Numbered from the stretch's first letter, positions 1-8,873 are shown. The stretch: DNA of 64,000 bases from Chryseomicrobium sp. FSL W7-1435 (GCF_038595005.1 NZ_CP151997.1:1674001-1738000); one strand, 5' to 3'. The notes: generated by a model not told the origin, from the letters alone. Numbers and translations: made by a program.

Positions 1-1
1 A

Positions 2-364
2 CCATTAAAAAAATCTCAAGGCCGACCGAAAGCGTTGCTTCAATACAACGCGTCACTTCGACGGATGTTAGACTTTACTATAGAAAAAATCTACAGTGGG
101 CATGGGGAAGTCGTTCAAGATGTGCACCCACTGATTGAATACCGACTGCAACGTCAACATCAGCGTGCCCTTCATATGTTAACGCTCTTAGGAGATGAAA
201 CACTTACGATCTTTGAACTGACGAAACGGTTATTCCCGAAAGTGTATGAGAAAGAACTTGGATTGACTTTGTCTGAAACAATTGGTCAGATCGACTACTT
301 GATGGATAATGCACTTCTTGTAGAAGAACTACACGAAGGAGTGAAGTATTATCGAAAAGCCTAA
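2..364 (+). CDS. C-terminal part of an MBL-fold metallo-hydrolase (YqjP-like), cut by the window edge
   Basis: The reading frame is open to the first base of the window, so the gene starts upstream; an internal TTG at 35 is not the start. The visible ~120 residues hold no metal ligands. They resemble the winged-helix tail that follows the beta-lactamase-like domain in LACTB2/YqjP-type hydrolases: a helical HPLIEYRLQRQ segment, then a small helix-turn-helix-like region ending in a two-stranded hairpin. The next gene overlaps its end, as for yqjP-yqjQ in B. subtilis. Substrate unknown. The assignment rests on the tail plus synteny, so it is moderate. Confidence 0.6.
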   Translation, partial: PLKKSQGRPKALLQYNASLRRMLDFTIEKIYSGHGEVVQDVHPLIEYRLQRQHQRALHMLTLLGDETLTIFELTKRLFPKVYEKELGLTLSETIGQIDYLMDNALLVEELHEGVKYYRKA

Positions 365-1109
365 AAAAATATTACTGACTGGCGGTACGAGTGGTCTTGG
401 GCTTTATGTAGCAAGAGAGCTTTTGAGGCAAGGCCACAGTATTACCGTTACCGGTCGAAACGAACAGGCATTAGCTGAGCTTCAACAGTTAGGCGCGCGC
501 GCAACCCACTGGGATATGTCTAGACAACATAGACAAGAAGATTGGCCAACCTCTCTGTTAGATACCGATTATGACGTGGTGATCTTAAATGCCGGTGTTG
601 GCTTTTTTAAGCAACATGATGAACTCTCAGCACAAGAAATACAGTCTATGCTTCTAGTCAACGTTGAAATTCCGATGCTACTAGCGCGGTATCATAGTCC
701 ATTTATGCAACGAAGAGAGGATGGCTTGTTGTTATTCATCGGTTCATTGGCGGGGCGGATGGCTTCACCGAAAGCAAGTGTCTATGCAGCGTCTAAGCAC
801 GCGTTAACTGGTTATGTGCAAGGTCTCCGAATGGAATTGATGCAGACCAATGTGAAAGTGAGCATTGTGCAACCAGGTCCGATTGATACGCCGTTTATTG
901 ATAAGGCAGACGAAACAGGGGGCTATAAAAAAGCACTTGGAAAACATATCTTGTCTATCGAACAGGTGGGGGAGGTTGTCATGAGACAACTAATTAAACC
1001 AAAAGGCGAAGTATTGGTGCCTGATCTTCTTGGCGTCGGGGCAAAGTTTGCTCAACTCACGCCTTTATTATTTGAACGTTTTGGCAGAAAAATTTATGCA
1101 AAAAAGTAG
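348..1109 (+). CDS. Short-chain dehydrogenase/reductase (YqjQ-like), probable ATT start
   Basis: NAD(P)-dependent oxidoreductase of the classical SDR family, about 253 residues, cytosolic, substrate unknown. The Rossmann glycine motif TGGTSGLG is encoded at 378-401, upstream of the first ATG, GTG or TTG that would give a long ORF (TTG 423), so that start would delete the cofactor site. In this frame there is a stop at 342-344, then ATT 348 and ATC 351. AAGGAG at 336-341 lies 6 nt before ATT 348, so I take ATT as the start. The NAG motif (LNAGVG), catalytic Ser (IGSLAG) and YAASK are present. It overlaps the upstream gene by 17 nt, suggesting translational coupling. A CTG at 375 is the only standard alternative and lacks a good RBS. 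Confidence 0.8.
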   Translation: MIEKPKKILLTGGTSGLGLYVARELLRQGHSITVTGRNEQALAELQQLGARATHWDMSRQHRQEDWPTSLLDTDYDVVILNAGVGFFKQHDELSAQEIQSMLLVNVEIPMLLARYHSPFMQRREDGLLLFIGSLAGRMASPKASVYAASKHALTGYVQGLRMELMQTNVKVSIVQPGPIDTPFIDKADETGGYKKALGKHILSIEQVGEVVMRQLIKPKGEVLVPDLLGVGAKFAQLTPLLFERFGRKIYAKK

Positions 1110-1137
1110 AGAGCCGATGGGCTCTCTACTTTTATTT
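1105..1137. terminator. Bidirectional intrinsic terminator
   Basis: An 11-bp perfect stem (1105-1115 with 1120-1130, loop GATG) is followed by TTTATTTT. The SDR stop codon lies inside the left arm, and the convergent symporter gene ends at 1132, so one hairpin probably serves both genes. Confidence 0.85.
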
Positions 1138-2655
1138 TAGACCTATTGTCGCCTTTACATCGACTTCTGCATATTTTTTGAGATCTGCTTTTTGGCCAAC
1201 CAGTGTACCAATCCATCCTCCTAAGAATCCAGCGGGTACAGAAACGAGTGCTGGGTTAGTCAGTGGGAAGAGAGGCTCACCTGTAAACAACATCGAGCCA
1301 TCTGCTGCCCATAGGTTTGGACTGAGTACGACGAGAACAAGAGCAGTGACAAGACCCGTTACAATAGCTGCCAAGGCTCCTGTAGTGGAAAACTTACGCC
1401 AGTAAATTGTGTATATGATTACTGGTAAGTTGGCAGATGCAGCAATACAAAATGCAAGGGACACTAAAAAGGCAACATTCATATTTTGTGCACCAAGCGC
1501 TAAGACGATAGAAATTACTGAAACGGCAATAGAGGCACTTCGTGCAGCAATCATTTGCTCTTTTTCAGTGACATTGCCTTTTTTGAAAATTTGACCGTAT
1601 AGATCATGGGCAAATGCAGAGGCTCCTGATAACACAAGACCTGCTACTACTGCCAAAATCGTTGCAAATGCTACTGCTGAAACAAACGACAACAACAAAT
1701 CTCCGCCAAGTGCTTCGGCTAAAAGAGGAGCGGCCATGTTTCCAGCTGCATTAGCTGCAATAATCTGTTCTGAACCAACAAATGCTGCTGCGCCAAAGCC
1801 AAGGAATATCGTCAATATATAGAAAATCCCGACAATCCAAGTAGCATAGACAACAGAGCTTCGCGCAGTTTTCGCATCTTTCACTGTGAAGAAGCGCATC
1901 AAGATGTGTGGAAGACCTGCAGTTCCTAAAACAAGGGCAATCATCATCGAGATTGTATCAATGCCATTTGTGTAGCGCACACCAGGATGCAAATAAGCTT
2001 CTCCGTGTGTTGTGACTGATTTCATTTCTGAAAACATCCCAAGAATGTTGAAATTAAATTTCCATAGAACAAGGAAAGAGATGACCACGGTTCCAACCAT
2101 CAGAAGAACAGCTTTAATGATCTGTACCCAGCTCGTTGCGGCCATGCCCCCAAATAGTACATAAACGGTCATCATGGTACCGACAATCAATACCGCTATC
2201 CAGTAATCGATGCCTAGCAGTAACTGAATGAGTGCGCCAGCTCCTACTAATTGGGCAATCATATAAAATAATACGATTGTAATTGTGCTAACCGCCGCTG
2301 CTCCGCGGACTTTTTTCTGATTGAAGCGAGCTGCAATCATATCGGCAAGCGTATATCTTCCGAGATTTCGTAACGGTTCTGCTACGATATAGAGAACTAC
2401 AAGATATGCAACTAGGTAGCCTATGGAGAAGAAGAATCCGTCAAATCCAAATAGCGCAATTGCTCCTGCAATTCCCAAGAATGAGGCTGCAGATAAATAA
2501 TCTCCTGCAATGGCAATCCCATTCTGCCAACCTGTCAAACCACCACCTGCTGTGTAAAATTCACTGGCCGAGTTCGTTCGTTTAGATGCTAAATATGTAA
2601 CGTACAATGTTAGGCCGACGATAGCTACAAAAAAGAATAAACCGACACCACTCAT
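1132..2655 (-). CDS. actP: Cation/acetate symporter (ActP/YwcA-like, SSS family)
   Basis: Sodium:solute symporter of 507 residues, the usual ActP length, with about 13 hydrophobic segments in the membrane. The N-terminal stretch with SEFYTAGGGLTGWQNGIAIAG followed by DYLSAASFLG is characteristic of the acetate/glycolate branch of the SSS family. Its start overlaps the end of the DUF485 gene by 4 nt (ATGA-type overlap at 2652-2655), the same two-gene operon seen as yjcH-actP and ywcB-ywcA. Role: uptake of acetate or other short monocarboxylates driven by a cation gradient. Substrate is inferred from family and partner, not shown. No obvious lesions. Confidence 0.85.
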   Translation of the reverse strand: MSGVGLFFFVAIVGLTLYVTYLASKRTNSASEFYTAGGGLTGWQNGIAIAGDYLSAASFLGIAGAIALFGFDGFFFSIGYLVAYLVVLYIVAEPLRNLGRYTLADMIAARFNQKKVRGAAAVSTITIVLFYMIAQLVGAGALIQLLLGIDYWIAVLIVGTMMTVYVLFGGMAATSWVQIIKAVLLMVGTVVISFLVLWKFNFNILGMFSEMKSVTTHGEAYLHPGVRYTNGIDTISMMIALVLGTAGLPHILMRFFTVKDAKTARSSVVYATWIVGIFYILTIFLGFGAAAFVGSEQIIAANAAGNMAAPLLAEALGGDLLLSFVSAVAFATILAVVAGLVLSGASAFAHDLYGQIFKKGNVTEKEQMIAARSASIAVSVISIVLALGAQNMNVAFLVSLAFCIAASANLPVIIYTIYWRKFSTTGALAAIVTGLVTALVLVVLSPNLWAADGSMLFTGEPLFPLTNPALVSVPAGFLGGWIGTLVGQKADLKKYAEVDVKATIGLK

Positions 2656-2990
2656 TTGATCACCTCATTTTGTGCATCTTCTTTAATTTTTTCTGCCTCT
2701 TTATCAAAACCATTCGCTTTGCTTACATAGATCATACATAACGTCCATGTCATGACAAAGAGTAATAAAGAATAAATCCATACAAGCGAAATGTCTCCAA
2801 TTACGGGAGTATTCAAGATAGTCGTGTAGGAAGTTAAAATAGGTAATGTTAGATAGGCCACTAAGAAAAATATGGACACTCCTAAAATAAATTTGTTCTT
2901 ACGTTTCTTGAGTGATTTAAAGTTTTCTTGATTGGAGATATCCTCATAAGGATACTCTCGTGTGTAACCGCTTTCTTTAATTGGCTCCAT
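2652..2990 (-). CDS. DUF485 membrane protein (YwcB/YjcH-like)
   Basis: A 112-residue protein with a charged N-terminus, two transmembrane helices (about residues 33-55 and 68-92) and a short acidic/basic tail. DUF485 proteins are nearly always encoded directly before an ActP-type symporter, as here, with the ATG of the symporter overlapping the stop. They are thought to be small accessory subunits of the transporter, but the mechanism is not established. The start has a good RBS (AAAGGAGG-like, read on the minus strand just above 2990). The ~300 bp upstream (2991-3287) hold only AT-rich sequence and the terminator of the next gene. Confidence 0.8.
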   Translation of the reverse strand: MEPIKESGYTREYPYEDISNQENFKSLKKRKNKFILGVSIFFLVAYLTLPILTSYTTILNTPVIGDISLVWIYSLLLFVMTWTLCMIYVSKANGFDKEAEKIKEDAQNEVIK

Positions 2991-3202
2991 AAAATGCCTC
3001 CTTTTCTATAATGATTCAGTATAATGAATAATTAATCAGAAAACAATGAATAATTAAAAAACAGAACCATGTACTTACTTTGAATTCGAGAGATGGTGAT
3101 ATTGATATAGATTACTAAAAAAAATTCAATAAAAATAAGCTATTGAAAACACTTCAAATTTTGAATTAATCACCAGCCTCAGCAATTTTCAGAGACTTAT
3201 CT

Positions 3203-3253
3203 CAAAATAAAAAACCAGCATTTCCTCTGATTCAATCAGAAAAAATGCTGGTT
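3203..3253 (-). terminator. Intrinsic terminator of namA
   Basis: On the minus strand a long interrupted stem pairs 3242-3253 with 3212-3223, with an inner TCTGA/TCAGA pair, and runs into a T-rich stretch (complement of 3203-3211). It lies 35 bp past the namA stop. The rest of 2991-3287 shows no gene. Confidence 0.8.
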
Positions 3254-3287
3254 TATGTGCTAACACATTTTAGTTAGTTGCTTTCAA

Positions 3288-4313
3288 TTAAAATCCACGC
3301 TCATAAGCCTTTGGTGGTGTTACAGAACCTGTTAACTGCTCCTCAGCATGCAGTGCCCAGTAAGGGTCACGTAGCAAACCTCGAGCGATCGCTACAAATT
3401 CAGCATCGCCTTGAGCGACAACTTTCTCTGCAAGGACGGCATCTTCAAGACGACCGACAGCAATGACAGGGAGTTCAAATGCTTTTTTATAAGCTCGTGC
3501 AAAACCGACTTGATAGCCCGGTTCATTCGATGGCTTTCGTTTACCAGGAGGTGCTTCTCCACCACTTGAAATGTGGAATACATCGACTCCTGCTTCTTTA
3601 TAACGCTGTGCAATATCTAATGCATGTTCTAAATCATAGCCGCCATCCATATACTCAATGGCCGACATACGGAATAGAAGAGGCATGTCTGCTGGCATCA
3701 CAGATTTTACAGCTTGAATTACTTCTACACCAAAACGAGCAAGATCGATTCCGTATTCATCTTGACGCTTATTGATGGCAGGGGAGTGGAACTGGTGGAT
3801 CAAGTAACCATGTGCCCCATGAAGTTCAATTGTATCGTAACCTGCAGCGATTGCGCGTTCGGTTGCTTTTTTAAACTTTTCAACCATTTCTCGTACTTCT
3901 TCAGTCGTCAAGGCTCGTGGAATCTTCCAATCTGAATCCGGTGTTACAGGGACCGTAGAAGAAGAGACCGGTTGTTCAGCATCCGTTGCTTTTCGACCTG
4001 CATGTGCAATTTGAACAGCGATTTTGGCACCATTCTTTTTCACACAATTGACGAGTCTCTTATGTGATGCAATGTGTGCGTCATCCCAAAGGCCAAGATC
4101 GCGATTGGTGATACGCCCATCTGGCTCTACGTCTGTCATTTCGACAATTACTAATCCAACTCCTCCGACTGCACGGGAAGCATAGTGGGTGAGATGCCAA
4201 TCTTCTGGATGACCATCTTCCGCCTCAACTGAGTATTGGCACATAGGAGCCATAATCACTTTATTTTTAAGCTCTAATTGCCCGAGCTTCGTAGGTTCAA
4301 ATAATTTCGACAT
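3288..4313 (-). CDS. namA: NADPH dehydrogenase, old yellow enzyme family (NamA/YqjM)
   Basis: FMN-dependent ene-reductase of 341 residues, cytosolic TIM barrel. It reduces activated C=C bonds of alpha,beta-unsaturated carbonyls and some nitro compounds with NADPH. YqjM-type hallmarks are visible: the FMN-modulating Cys25 and Tyr27 in the segment APMCQYS, and the substrate-binding set His165/His168/Tyr170 in ELHGAHGY. The C-terminal Arg/phosphate-binding segment (VAIARGLLRDPYW) is intact. AAAGGTG precedes the ATG by 7 nt. It is monocistronic with its own terminator and diverges from the PPK2 gene. Likely role is detoxification of electrophiles; no regulator site was recognised. Confidence 0.92.
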   Translation of the reverse strand: MSKLFEPTKLGQLELKNKVIMAPMCQYSVEAEDGHPEDWHLTHYASRAVGGVGLVIVEMTDVEPDGRITNRDLGLWDDAHIASHKRLVNCVKKNGAKIAVQIAHAGRKATDAEQPVSSSTVPVTPDSDWKIPRALTTEEVREMVEKFKKATERAIAAGYDTIELHGAHGYLIHQFHSPAINKRQDEYGIDLARFGVEVIQAVKSVMPADMPLLFRMSAIEYMDGGYDLEHALDIAQRYKEAGVDVFHISSGGEAPPGKRKPSNEPGYQVGFARAYKKAFELPVIAVGRLEDAVLAEKVVAQGDAEFVAIARGLLRDPYWALHAEEQLTGSVTPPKAYERGF

Positions 4314-4432
4314 ATCTCATCACCTTTCTAGGGTATAAGCCTATTATTTCGTATTCTCATGAATTTTTCAAAGAATAGCTCCTGAATTTTCTGAAATCAC
4401 TTATAATAGGGTGAAAATGGAGGTGTTGGGGA

Positions 4433-5212
4433 ATGAAAGTCCAGTTAGACAACGTGCCAAAAAAGGAAAATTCACTTTCGAAAAAAGATTATAAACAACA
4501 ACTGAAGCAGCTGCAATATCATTTGTTGAGCCTGCAACTTACGTTACGTAAGCATGGGATTGCCTTGGTATGCGTGTTCGAAGGAATGGACGCTGCCGGG
4601 AAAGGTGGCGCTATTAAACGATTGACAGAACGAATGGACCCCCGTGGCTATGTCGTTCATCCCATTTCAGCACCAAAGCCACATGAAAAACGTTACCACT
4701 ATTTGCATCGCTTTTGGCGAAAATTGCCGATGCATGGACAGATTGCGATTTTTGATCGGTCCTGGTACGGTCGTGTTCTTGTGGAACGTGTTGAAAAATT
4801 TGCGACTAAAGCAGAATGGTCACGTGCCTATCAAGAAATTAATTCTTTTGAACAACAATTAACGGATGAATCTTATATCGTCATGAAATTCTGGATTCAA
4901 ATTTCGAATGAAGAACAGCTTAAACGTTTTGTGGAACGCAAAAACGATCCGTTCAAACAATGGAAGCTCACCGAAGAAGATTGGAGAAACCGAGATAAAT
5001 GGCAAGACTACGTTAACGCTGCAGAAGAAATGCTTGAGAAAACCGATAGTGAACATGCACCCTGGTTTGTCCTTGCAGGTGATGACAAGAAATATGCAAG
5101 ACTTCAAGTCATTCGTCACGCGATTGATTCAATCGAAGCCGAGCTTTCCCGCCGTAAATTAGACTTCCCACCAATCCATGACAAAGATTTGTCACAAATT
5201 CTAGATGAATAA
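4433..5212 (+). CDS. Polyphosphate kinase 2 family protein
   Basis: PPK2-family phosphotransferase, 259 residues, moving phosphate between polyphosphate and nucleotides in the cytosol. Walker A is GMDAAGKGG at residues 51-59, and the lid/Walker B segment FDRSWYGR is at 107-114, both typical. The single-domain length fits class I (nucleoside diphosphate) or class III enzymes; residues alone do not decide between them by eye. GGAGGTG sits about 9 nt before the ATG. The gene stands alone between namA and the arg promoter. No defects seen. Direction of the reaction in vivo (polyP synthesis or use) is unknown. Confidence 0.88.
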   Translation: MKVQLDNVPKKENSLSKKDYKQQLKQLQYHLLSLQLTLRKHGIALVCVFEGMDAAGKGGAIKRLTERMDPRGYVVHPISAPKPHEKRYHYLHRFWRKLPMHGQIAIFDRSWYGRVLVERVEKFATKAEWSRAYQEINSFEQQLTDESYIVMKFWIQISNEEQLKRFVERKNDPFKQWKLTEEDWRNRDKWQDYVNAAEEMLEKTDSEHAPWFVLAGDDKKYARLQVIRHAIDSIEAELSRRKLDFPPIHDKDLSQILDE

Positions 5213-5224
5213 ATAATTAACCGG

Positions 5225-5288
5225 TTGTATTTTTATAACCTCCGTGCTACTATATGCATATTGATGAAACATAATGCATAAAAATACA
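5225..5288 (+). promoter_or_regulatory. argG promoter with two ARG-box-like operators
   Basis: The -35 TTGTAT (5225-5230) and -10 TACTAT (5248-5253) are 17 bp apart, with an extended TG at 5245-5246. TGTATTTTTATAAC (5226-5239) overlaps the -35 and TGCATAAAAATACA (5275-5288) lies downstream. Both resemble the ArgR/AhrC consensus TGNATWWWWATNCA. Centre spacing is 49 bp, close to a whole number of helical turns. Arginine-dependent repression is inferred from this layout. Confidence 0.65.
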
Positions 5289-5302
5289 TGGAGGTTTTTA
5301 CT

Positions 5303-6511
5303 ATGAAAAAAGTTGTTCTTGCTTATTCTGGTGGTCTTGATACGTCGGTTGCGATTACTTGGTTAAAGGATCAAGGATATGATGTGGTAGCGGTTTGCTT
5401 AGACGTAGGTGAAGGGAAAGATCTTGATTTCATTAAAGAAAAAGCTTTGTTAGTAGGGGCATCTGAAAGCTATGTGATTGATGCAAAAGAAGAATTCGCC
5501 AATGAATATGCACTCATTTCTATGCAAGCTCATACATGGTACGAACAAAAATATCCTCTTGTCTCTGCCTTGTCTCGTCCGTTAATTGCCAAAAAATTAG
5601 TAGAAGTAGCAGAACAAGTTGGTGCAACAGCAGTTGCCCATGGCTGTACTGGGAAAGGAAATGACCAAGTGCGTTTCGAGGTTTCTTTCCAAGCTTTAGC
5701 ACCTCACTTAGAGGTTATTGCACCGGTTCGTGAATGGTCTTGGAGCCGTGAAGAAGAGATTGCCTATGCGAAAGAGAAAAACATCCCCATCCCAGTCAAC
5801 CTGGATAGCCCTTTTTCAATCGATCAAAATCTCTGGGGACGTGCTAATGAATGTGGCATTCTAGAAGATCCTTGGGCTGCACCACCTGAAGAGGCGTACG
5901 ATCTGACAAACGCGCTTGAAAATACTCCGGACACAGCTGATGTCATTGAGATTGAATTTGTACAAGGTGTGCCGGTTGCTTTAAATGGACAGCACTACTT
6001 ATTAAGTGACTTGATTCAAGAGCTCAACAAAGTGGCAGGAAAGCACGGAGTAGGTCGTATCGATCACGTCGAAAACCGTTTAGTCGGCATCAAGTCTCGT
6101 GAAGTCTATGAAATTCCTGGAGCGCACACATTATTAGTTGCCCACAAAGAATTGGAAGATATTACGCTTGTCAAAGAGCTGGCCCATTTCAAACCGGTCA
6201 TGGAAAAGAAATTGACAGAACTTATTTATGAAGGACTATGGTTCTCGCCGCTTCGTACAGCGCTTCAAGCATTTTTACAAGAAACGCAAGTTTACGTCAA
6301 TGGGACCGTGCGTGTAAAACTGTTTAAAGGTCATGCTATTGTGGAAGGTCGAAAATCGCCGAACTCTCTTTACGATGAAAAGCTTGCGACGTATTCAAAA
6401 GATGATTCATTCAACCACGCTTCAGCCATTGGATTCATTGAATTGTGGGGGCTACCGACAAAAGTTCATGCAGTTGTTAACAAACAACATGCACAGAAGG
6501 TGAACGTATGA
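5303..6511 (+). CDS. argG: Argininosuccinate synthase
   Basis: Joins citrulline and aspartate with ATP to form argininosuccinate, the penultimate step of arginine synthesis. 402 residues, the normal length. The N-terminal pyrophosphatase P-loop AYSGGLDTS is at residues 7-15, and the [13 protein letters not shown] region is conserved. An in-frame ATG at 5288 lies inside the operator and just before GGAGG (5290-5294); that RBS is placed for ATG 5303, so 5303 is chosen. The stop overlaps the argH start by 4 nt. Regulation probably by ArgR/AhrC at the two boxes upstream. Confidence 0.95.
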   Translation: MKKVVLAYSGGLDTSVAITWLKDQGYDVVAVCLDVGEGKDLDFIKEKALLVGASESYVIDAKEEFANEYALISMQAHTWYEQKYPLVSALSRPLIAKKLVEVAEQVGATAVAHGCTGKGNDQVRFEVSFQALAPHLEVIAPVREWSWSREEEIAYAKEKNIPIPVNLDSPFSIDQNLWGRANECGILEDPWAAPPEEAYDLTNALENTPDTADVIEIEFVQGVPVALNGQHYLLSDLIQELNKVAGKHGVGRIDHVENRLVGIKSREVYEIPGAHTLLVAHKELEDITLVKELAHFKPVMEKKLTELIYEGLWFSPLRTALQAFLQETQVYVNGTVRVKLFKGHAIVEGRKSPNSLYDEKLATYSKDDSFNHASAIGFIELWGLPTKVHAVVNKQHAQKVNV

Positions 6512-7878
6512 CAAAATTGTGGGGCGGTCGTTTTCAGCAGACGGCAGAACAATGGGTGGATGCATTCGGGGCCTCCATTCACTTTGATCAAGCTCTTGTA
6601 CTAGAAGACATCGCCGGAAGTCTGGCACACGTCCAGATGCTTGGCGAGCAAAGTATCCTTTCAAGGGTAGAGGCTGAACAAATTACTGATGGTTTGTTGA
6701 CGCTTCGCGAGCAGGCGGAAAAAGGCGAACTTTCTTTTCAAGTGGAGCAAGAAGACATTCATTTGAACTTAGAAAAGCTACTGATAGACCTTATTGGACC
6801 GGTTGGAGGGAAACTTCATACTGGTCGTAGCCGAAACGATCAAGTCGCTACAGACATGCATCTGTATTTAAAAGCACGCACGGTAGAAATTATTACCTTA
6901 ATTGAGGAGTTTCAACAACAGCTCCTGTCCCAAGCGCAGCAACATATCGAAACGATTGCTCCAGGCTATACGCATCTGCAACGTGCCCAGCCCATTTCAT
7001 TCGGTCATCACTTGATGACGTATTTTTGGATGTTGGAGCGTGACAAAGCGCGTTTTCAGGATGGTATGAAGCGAACGGACATTTCACCTCTTGGTGCAGG
7101 TGCTCTTGCAGGGACGACGTTCCCTATTGACCGAGAACGCACGGCTGAATTATTGGGCTTTTCAAGCATTTACGAAAACAGTTTAGACGCAGTAAGTGAT
7201 CGCGACTTCATCGTTGAATTTTTAAGTGCATCTTCTTTATTAATGACACATTTATCACGCTTAGCTGAAGAAATCATTTTATGGTCTAGCCAAGAATTTT
7301 CATTCATTGAATTGTCGGATGCCTTCTCAACTGGATCGAGCATTATGCCTCAGAAGAAAAATCCAGATATGGCCGAACTGATTCGTGGTAAGACGGGGCG
7401 TGTTTACGGCAACTTATTCGGTTTGTTGACCGTCTTGAAGGGCTTGCCACTCGCTTACAACAAAGATATGCAAGAAGATAAAGAAGGCATGTTTGATACA
7501 GTGCAGACCGTTACAGGTTCGTTAAAAATCTTCGCTGGTATGATTCAGTCAATGACTGTTCATGCTGAAACAATGGAAGTGGCCGTAGCTTCTGATTTCT
7601 CGAATGCTACAGAACTTGCCGATTATTTGGCGACGAAGGGGATGCCATTCCGTGAATCACATGATGTCACGGGACGTGTGGTGTTTGATTGCATCCAGAA
7701 AGGTATTTTCTTGAAAGACGTGCCACTCGAAGCTTATCAAAAATACTCTTCTCTGATTGAACAGGACATCTATGTTGCGCTTTCCCCGCGTGAAGCTGTT
7801 CGTCGCCGTAACTCATTGGGCGGCACAGGATTCGAGCAAGTTGCGTTACAGATCGAGAAAGCAAAAGCACTACTTTAA
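6508..7878 (+). CDS. argH: Argininosuccinate lyase
   Basis: Splits argininosuccinate to arginine and fumarate, the last step of the pathway. 456 residues, full length, fumarase/aspartase superfamily. The signature [12 protein letters not shown] at residues 276-287 carries the catalytic serine loop; the TGRSRNDQV segment (105-113) and the [10 protein letters not shown] segment with the general-acid His are present. ATGA overlap with argG shows a two-gene operon; no other arg genes are in the window. The end of the unit is marked by a terminator 20 bp downstream, after which the accessory island begins. Confidence 0.96.
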   Translation: MTKLWGGRFQQTAEQWVDAFGASIHFDQALVLEDIAGSLAHVQMLGEQSILSRVEAEQITDGLLTLREQAEKGELSFQVEQEDIHLNLEKLLIDLIGPVGGKLHTGRSRNDQVATDMHLYLKARTVEIITLIEEFQQQLLSQAQQHIETIAPGYTHLQRAQPISFGHHLMTYFWMLERDKARFQDGMKRTDISPLGAGALAGTTFPIDRERTAELLGFSSIYENSLDAVSDRDFIVEFLSASSLLMTHLSRLAEEIILWSSQEFSFIELSDAFSTGSSIMPQKKNPDMAELIRGKTGRVYGNLFGLLTVLKGLPLAYNKDMQEDKEGMFDTVQTVTGSLKIFAGMIQSMTVHAETMEVAVASDFSNATELADYLATKGMPFRESHDVTGRVVFDCIQKGIFLKDVPLEAYQKYSSLIEQDIYVALSPREAVRRRNSLGGTGFEQVALQIEKAKALL

Positions 7879-7897
7879 TCTTTTTAAATTTTTCTAT

Positions 7898-7930
7898 AAA
7901 GCGCATCGATTCAATCGGTGTGCTTTTTCT
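7898..7930 (+). terminator. argGH terminator
   Basis: Stem 7898-7911 with 7913-7926 (AAAGCGCATCGATT against its near complement with a G-T pair), followed by a TTTTTCTTT run. It closes the argGH operon. Confidence 0.8.
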
Positions 7931-7934
7931 TTGT

Positions 7935-7972
7935 CTCTAAAGCTACTCCAGAAGAAAAGACTTTCGGTGAGA
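7935..7972 (+). repeat. Degenerate left-end fragment of the 150-bp repeat
   Basis: This stretch matches the first ~38 bp of the full repeat copies (CCAGAAGAAAAGAC, then CGGTGAG), closest to copy 2 at 8617, and then similarity stops. It lies 60 bp before full copy 1 in the same orientation. Reading: a decayed or truncated earlier insertion. No coding sequence here. Confidence 0.55.
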
Positions 7973-8030
7973 TGAGAGAAACAGACAAGTTACTTTGCGC
8001 AATCTCTTAATTCTTATTAGTCTTTGGCAT

Positions 8031-8180
8031 TTAAAACTCCTCCAGAAAAGAAGACCGCGGGGTGAGGTGCCTGTTTTAGACTCAATTCTGGCAGATGATG
8101 AGACTCAGTTCGAGACGAAGTCGAAGAAGTGTGGCTCTTCAACTGCCGATCTAGAATTGTGGCTGTGACAGGCTCCGGAT
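8031..8180 (+). repeat. Structured 150-bp dispersed repeat, copy 1
   Basis: Copy 1 of an element present three times in this window. From outside in: left tail with CTCCTCCAGAAAAGAAGAC, then GTGAGGTGCCTG; outer pairing GCCTGT with ACAGGC; CAATTCT with AGAATTG; a middle stem GGCAG-TGA-GAG with CTC-TCA-CTGCC with two mismatches; and a loop holding TTCGA/TCGAA. It ends in GGCTCCGGATG. It has no terminal inverted repeats at its outer ends and no ORF with an RBS. It fills most of the gene-free gap between argH and the small membrane protein. Confidence 0.85.
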
Positions 8181-8249
8181 GATTATTTGAGTAGATGCAT
8201 CCTTCATAAAAAAAGAGTACCTTCAGTAACTGTAGATACTCGAGAAAGA

Positions 8250-8468
8250 TCAAACTTCCTTAACACTATTATTTTTTTTGGCTATGAAAATAGTGAAACC
8301 TATCACAACACTCATTAAAATTAATGAGAATGTAACTCCTAAAATTTTATTGTCACCAAATACAGCTGAAAGAAAATCGCTAAGCCTTGGAACACCAGCT
8401 TGGTACAGCAAAGGAAGAAGCGCTATAGTCAATACAAAGCCTAAAACAAAAAGAATAATATTTTTCAT
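8250..8468 (-). CDS. Small two-helix membrane protein, unknown function
   Basis: I do not recognise a family. 72 residues: a first hydrophobic helix at about 2-22 ending in an LLYQAGVP turn, a polar loop with SDFLSAVFGDNK, a second helix at about 44-65 and a basic tail (AKKNN). It is supported as a real gene by a strong RBS (AAAGGGGG, 5 nt before ATG) and by a good sigma-A-type promoter upstream. It lies between repeat copies 1 and 2 and is AT-rich like the rest of the island, which suggests acquired DNA. Similarity to small phage or stress membrane proteins is possible, but I have no specific evidence. Confidence 0.7.
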   Translation of the reverse strand: MKNIILFVLGFVLTIALLPLLYQAGVPRLSDFLSAVFGDNKILGVTFSLILMSVVIGFTIFIAKKNNSVKEV

Positions 8469-8530
8469 AATTTCCCCCTTTTTTTAATGCAATCATTAAA
8501 TTTCTCTATTCTGTAAATCTTTGTAACTTA

Positions 8531-8559
8531 ATTATATGTAATTTTCTGATTTTTTTCAA
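8531..8559 (-). promoter_or_regulatory. Promoter of the small membrane protein gene
   Basis: Minus strand: TTGAAA (8559-8554), 17-bp spacer, TATAAT (8536-8531). This is near consensus for sigma A, about 65 bp before the start codon. Confidence 0.7.
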
Positions 8560-8616
8560 CAAATTGAGAAAATTAGTTCAAAAACATAAAAAGCTGGTGA
8601 TTTGATTTTCTGGGAT

Positions 8617-8766
8617 ATAAAACCTTTCTAGAAGAAAAGACACCGGGTGAGGTGCCTGTTTTAGACTCAATTCTGGCAGGTGATGAGACTCAGTTCGAGA
8701 CGAAGTCGAAGAAGTGTGGCTCTTCACCTGCTAATCTAGAATTGTGGCTGTGACAGGCTCCGGATG
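8617..8766 (+). repeat. Structured 150-bp dispersed repeat, copy 2
   Basis: Same length and orientation as copy 1. The core from GTGAGGTGCCTG to GGCTCCGGATG is nearly identical. The middle stem differs in sequence but stays paired: GCAGGTGA with TCACCTGC, then a T-T mismatch and GAG with CTC. Relative to copy 1, the A-A mismatch has become a G-C pair. The 444-bp gap 8469-8912 holds this repeat, the promoter at 8531 and the promoter at 8874; nothing else was recognised. Confidence 0.85.
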
Positions 8767-8873
8767 AAAATTTTCAACATTAATTTTAGAACTCACTTAT
8801 CCAACAAAATAGTATATTTACTTGCCAATTACATATCTTATTTATGAATTTAAATTATAAGCAGTTTACAAAA

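Noticed and set aside
8017-8253. Minus-strand ORF of 78 codons inside repeat copy 1
   Set aside because: It runs across the structured repeat, lacks an RBS and has Ser/Thr-rich translation from repeat sequence; the other copies do not keep it.
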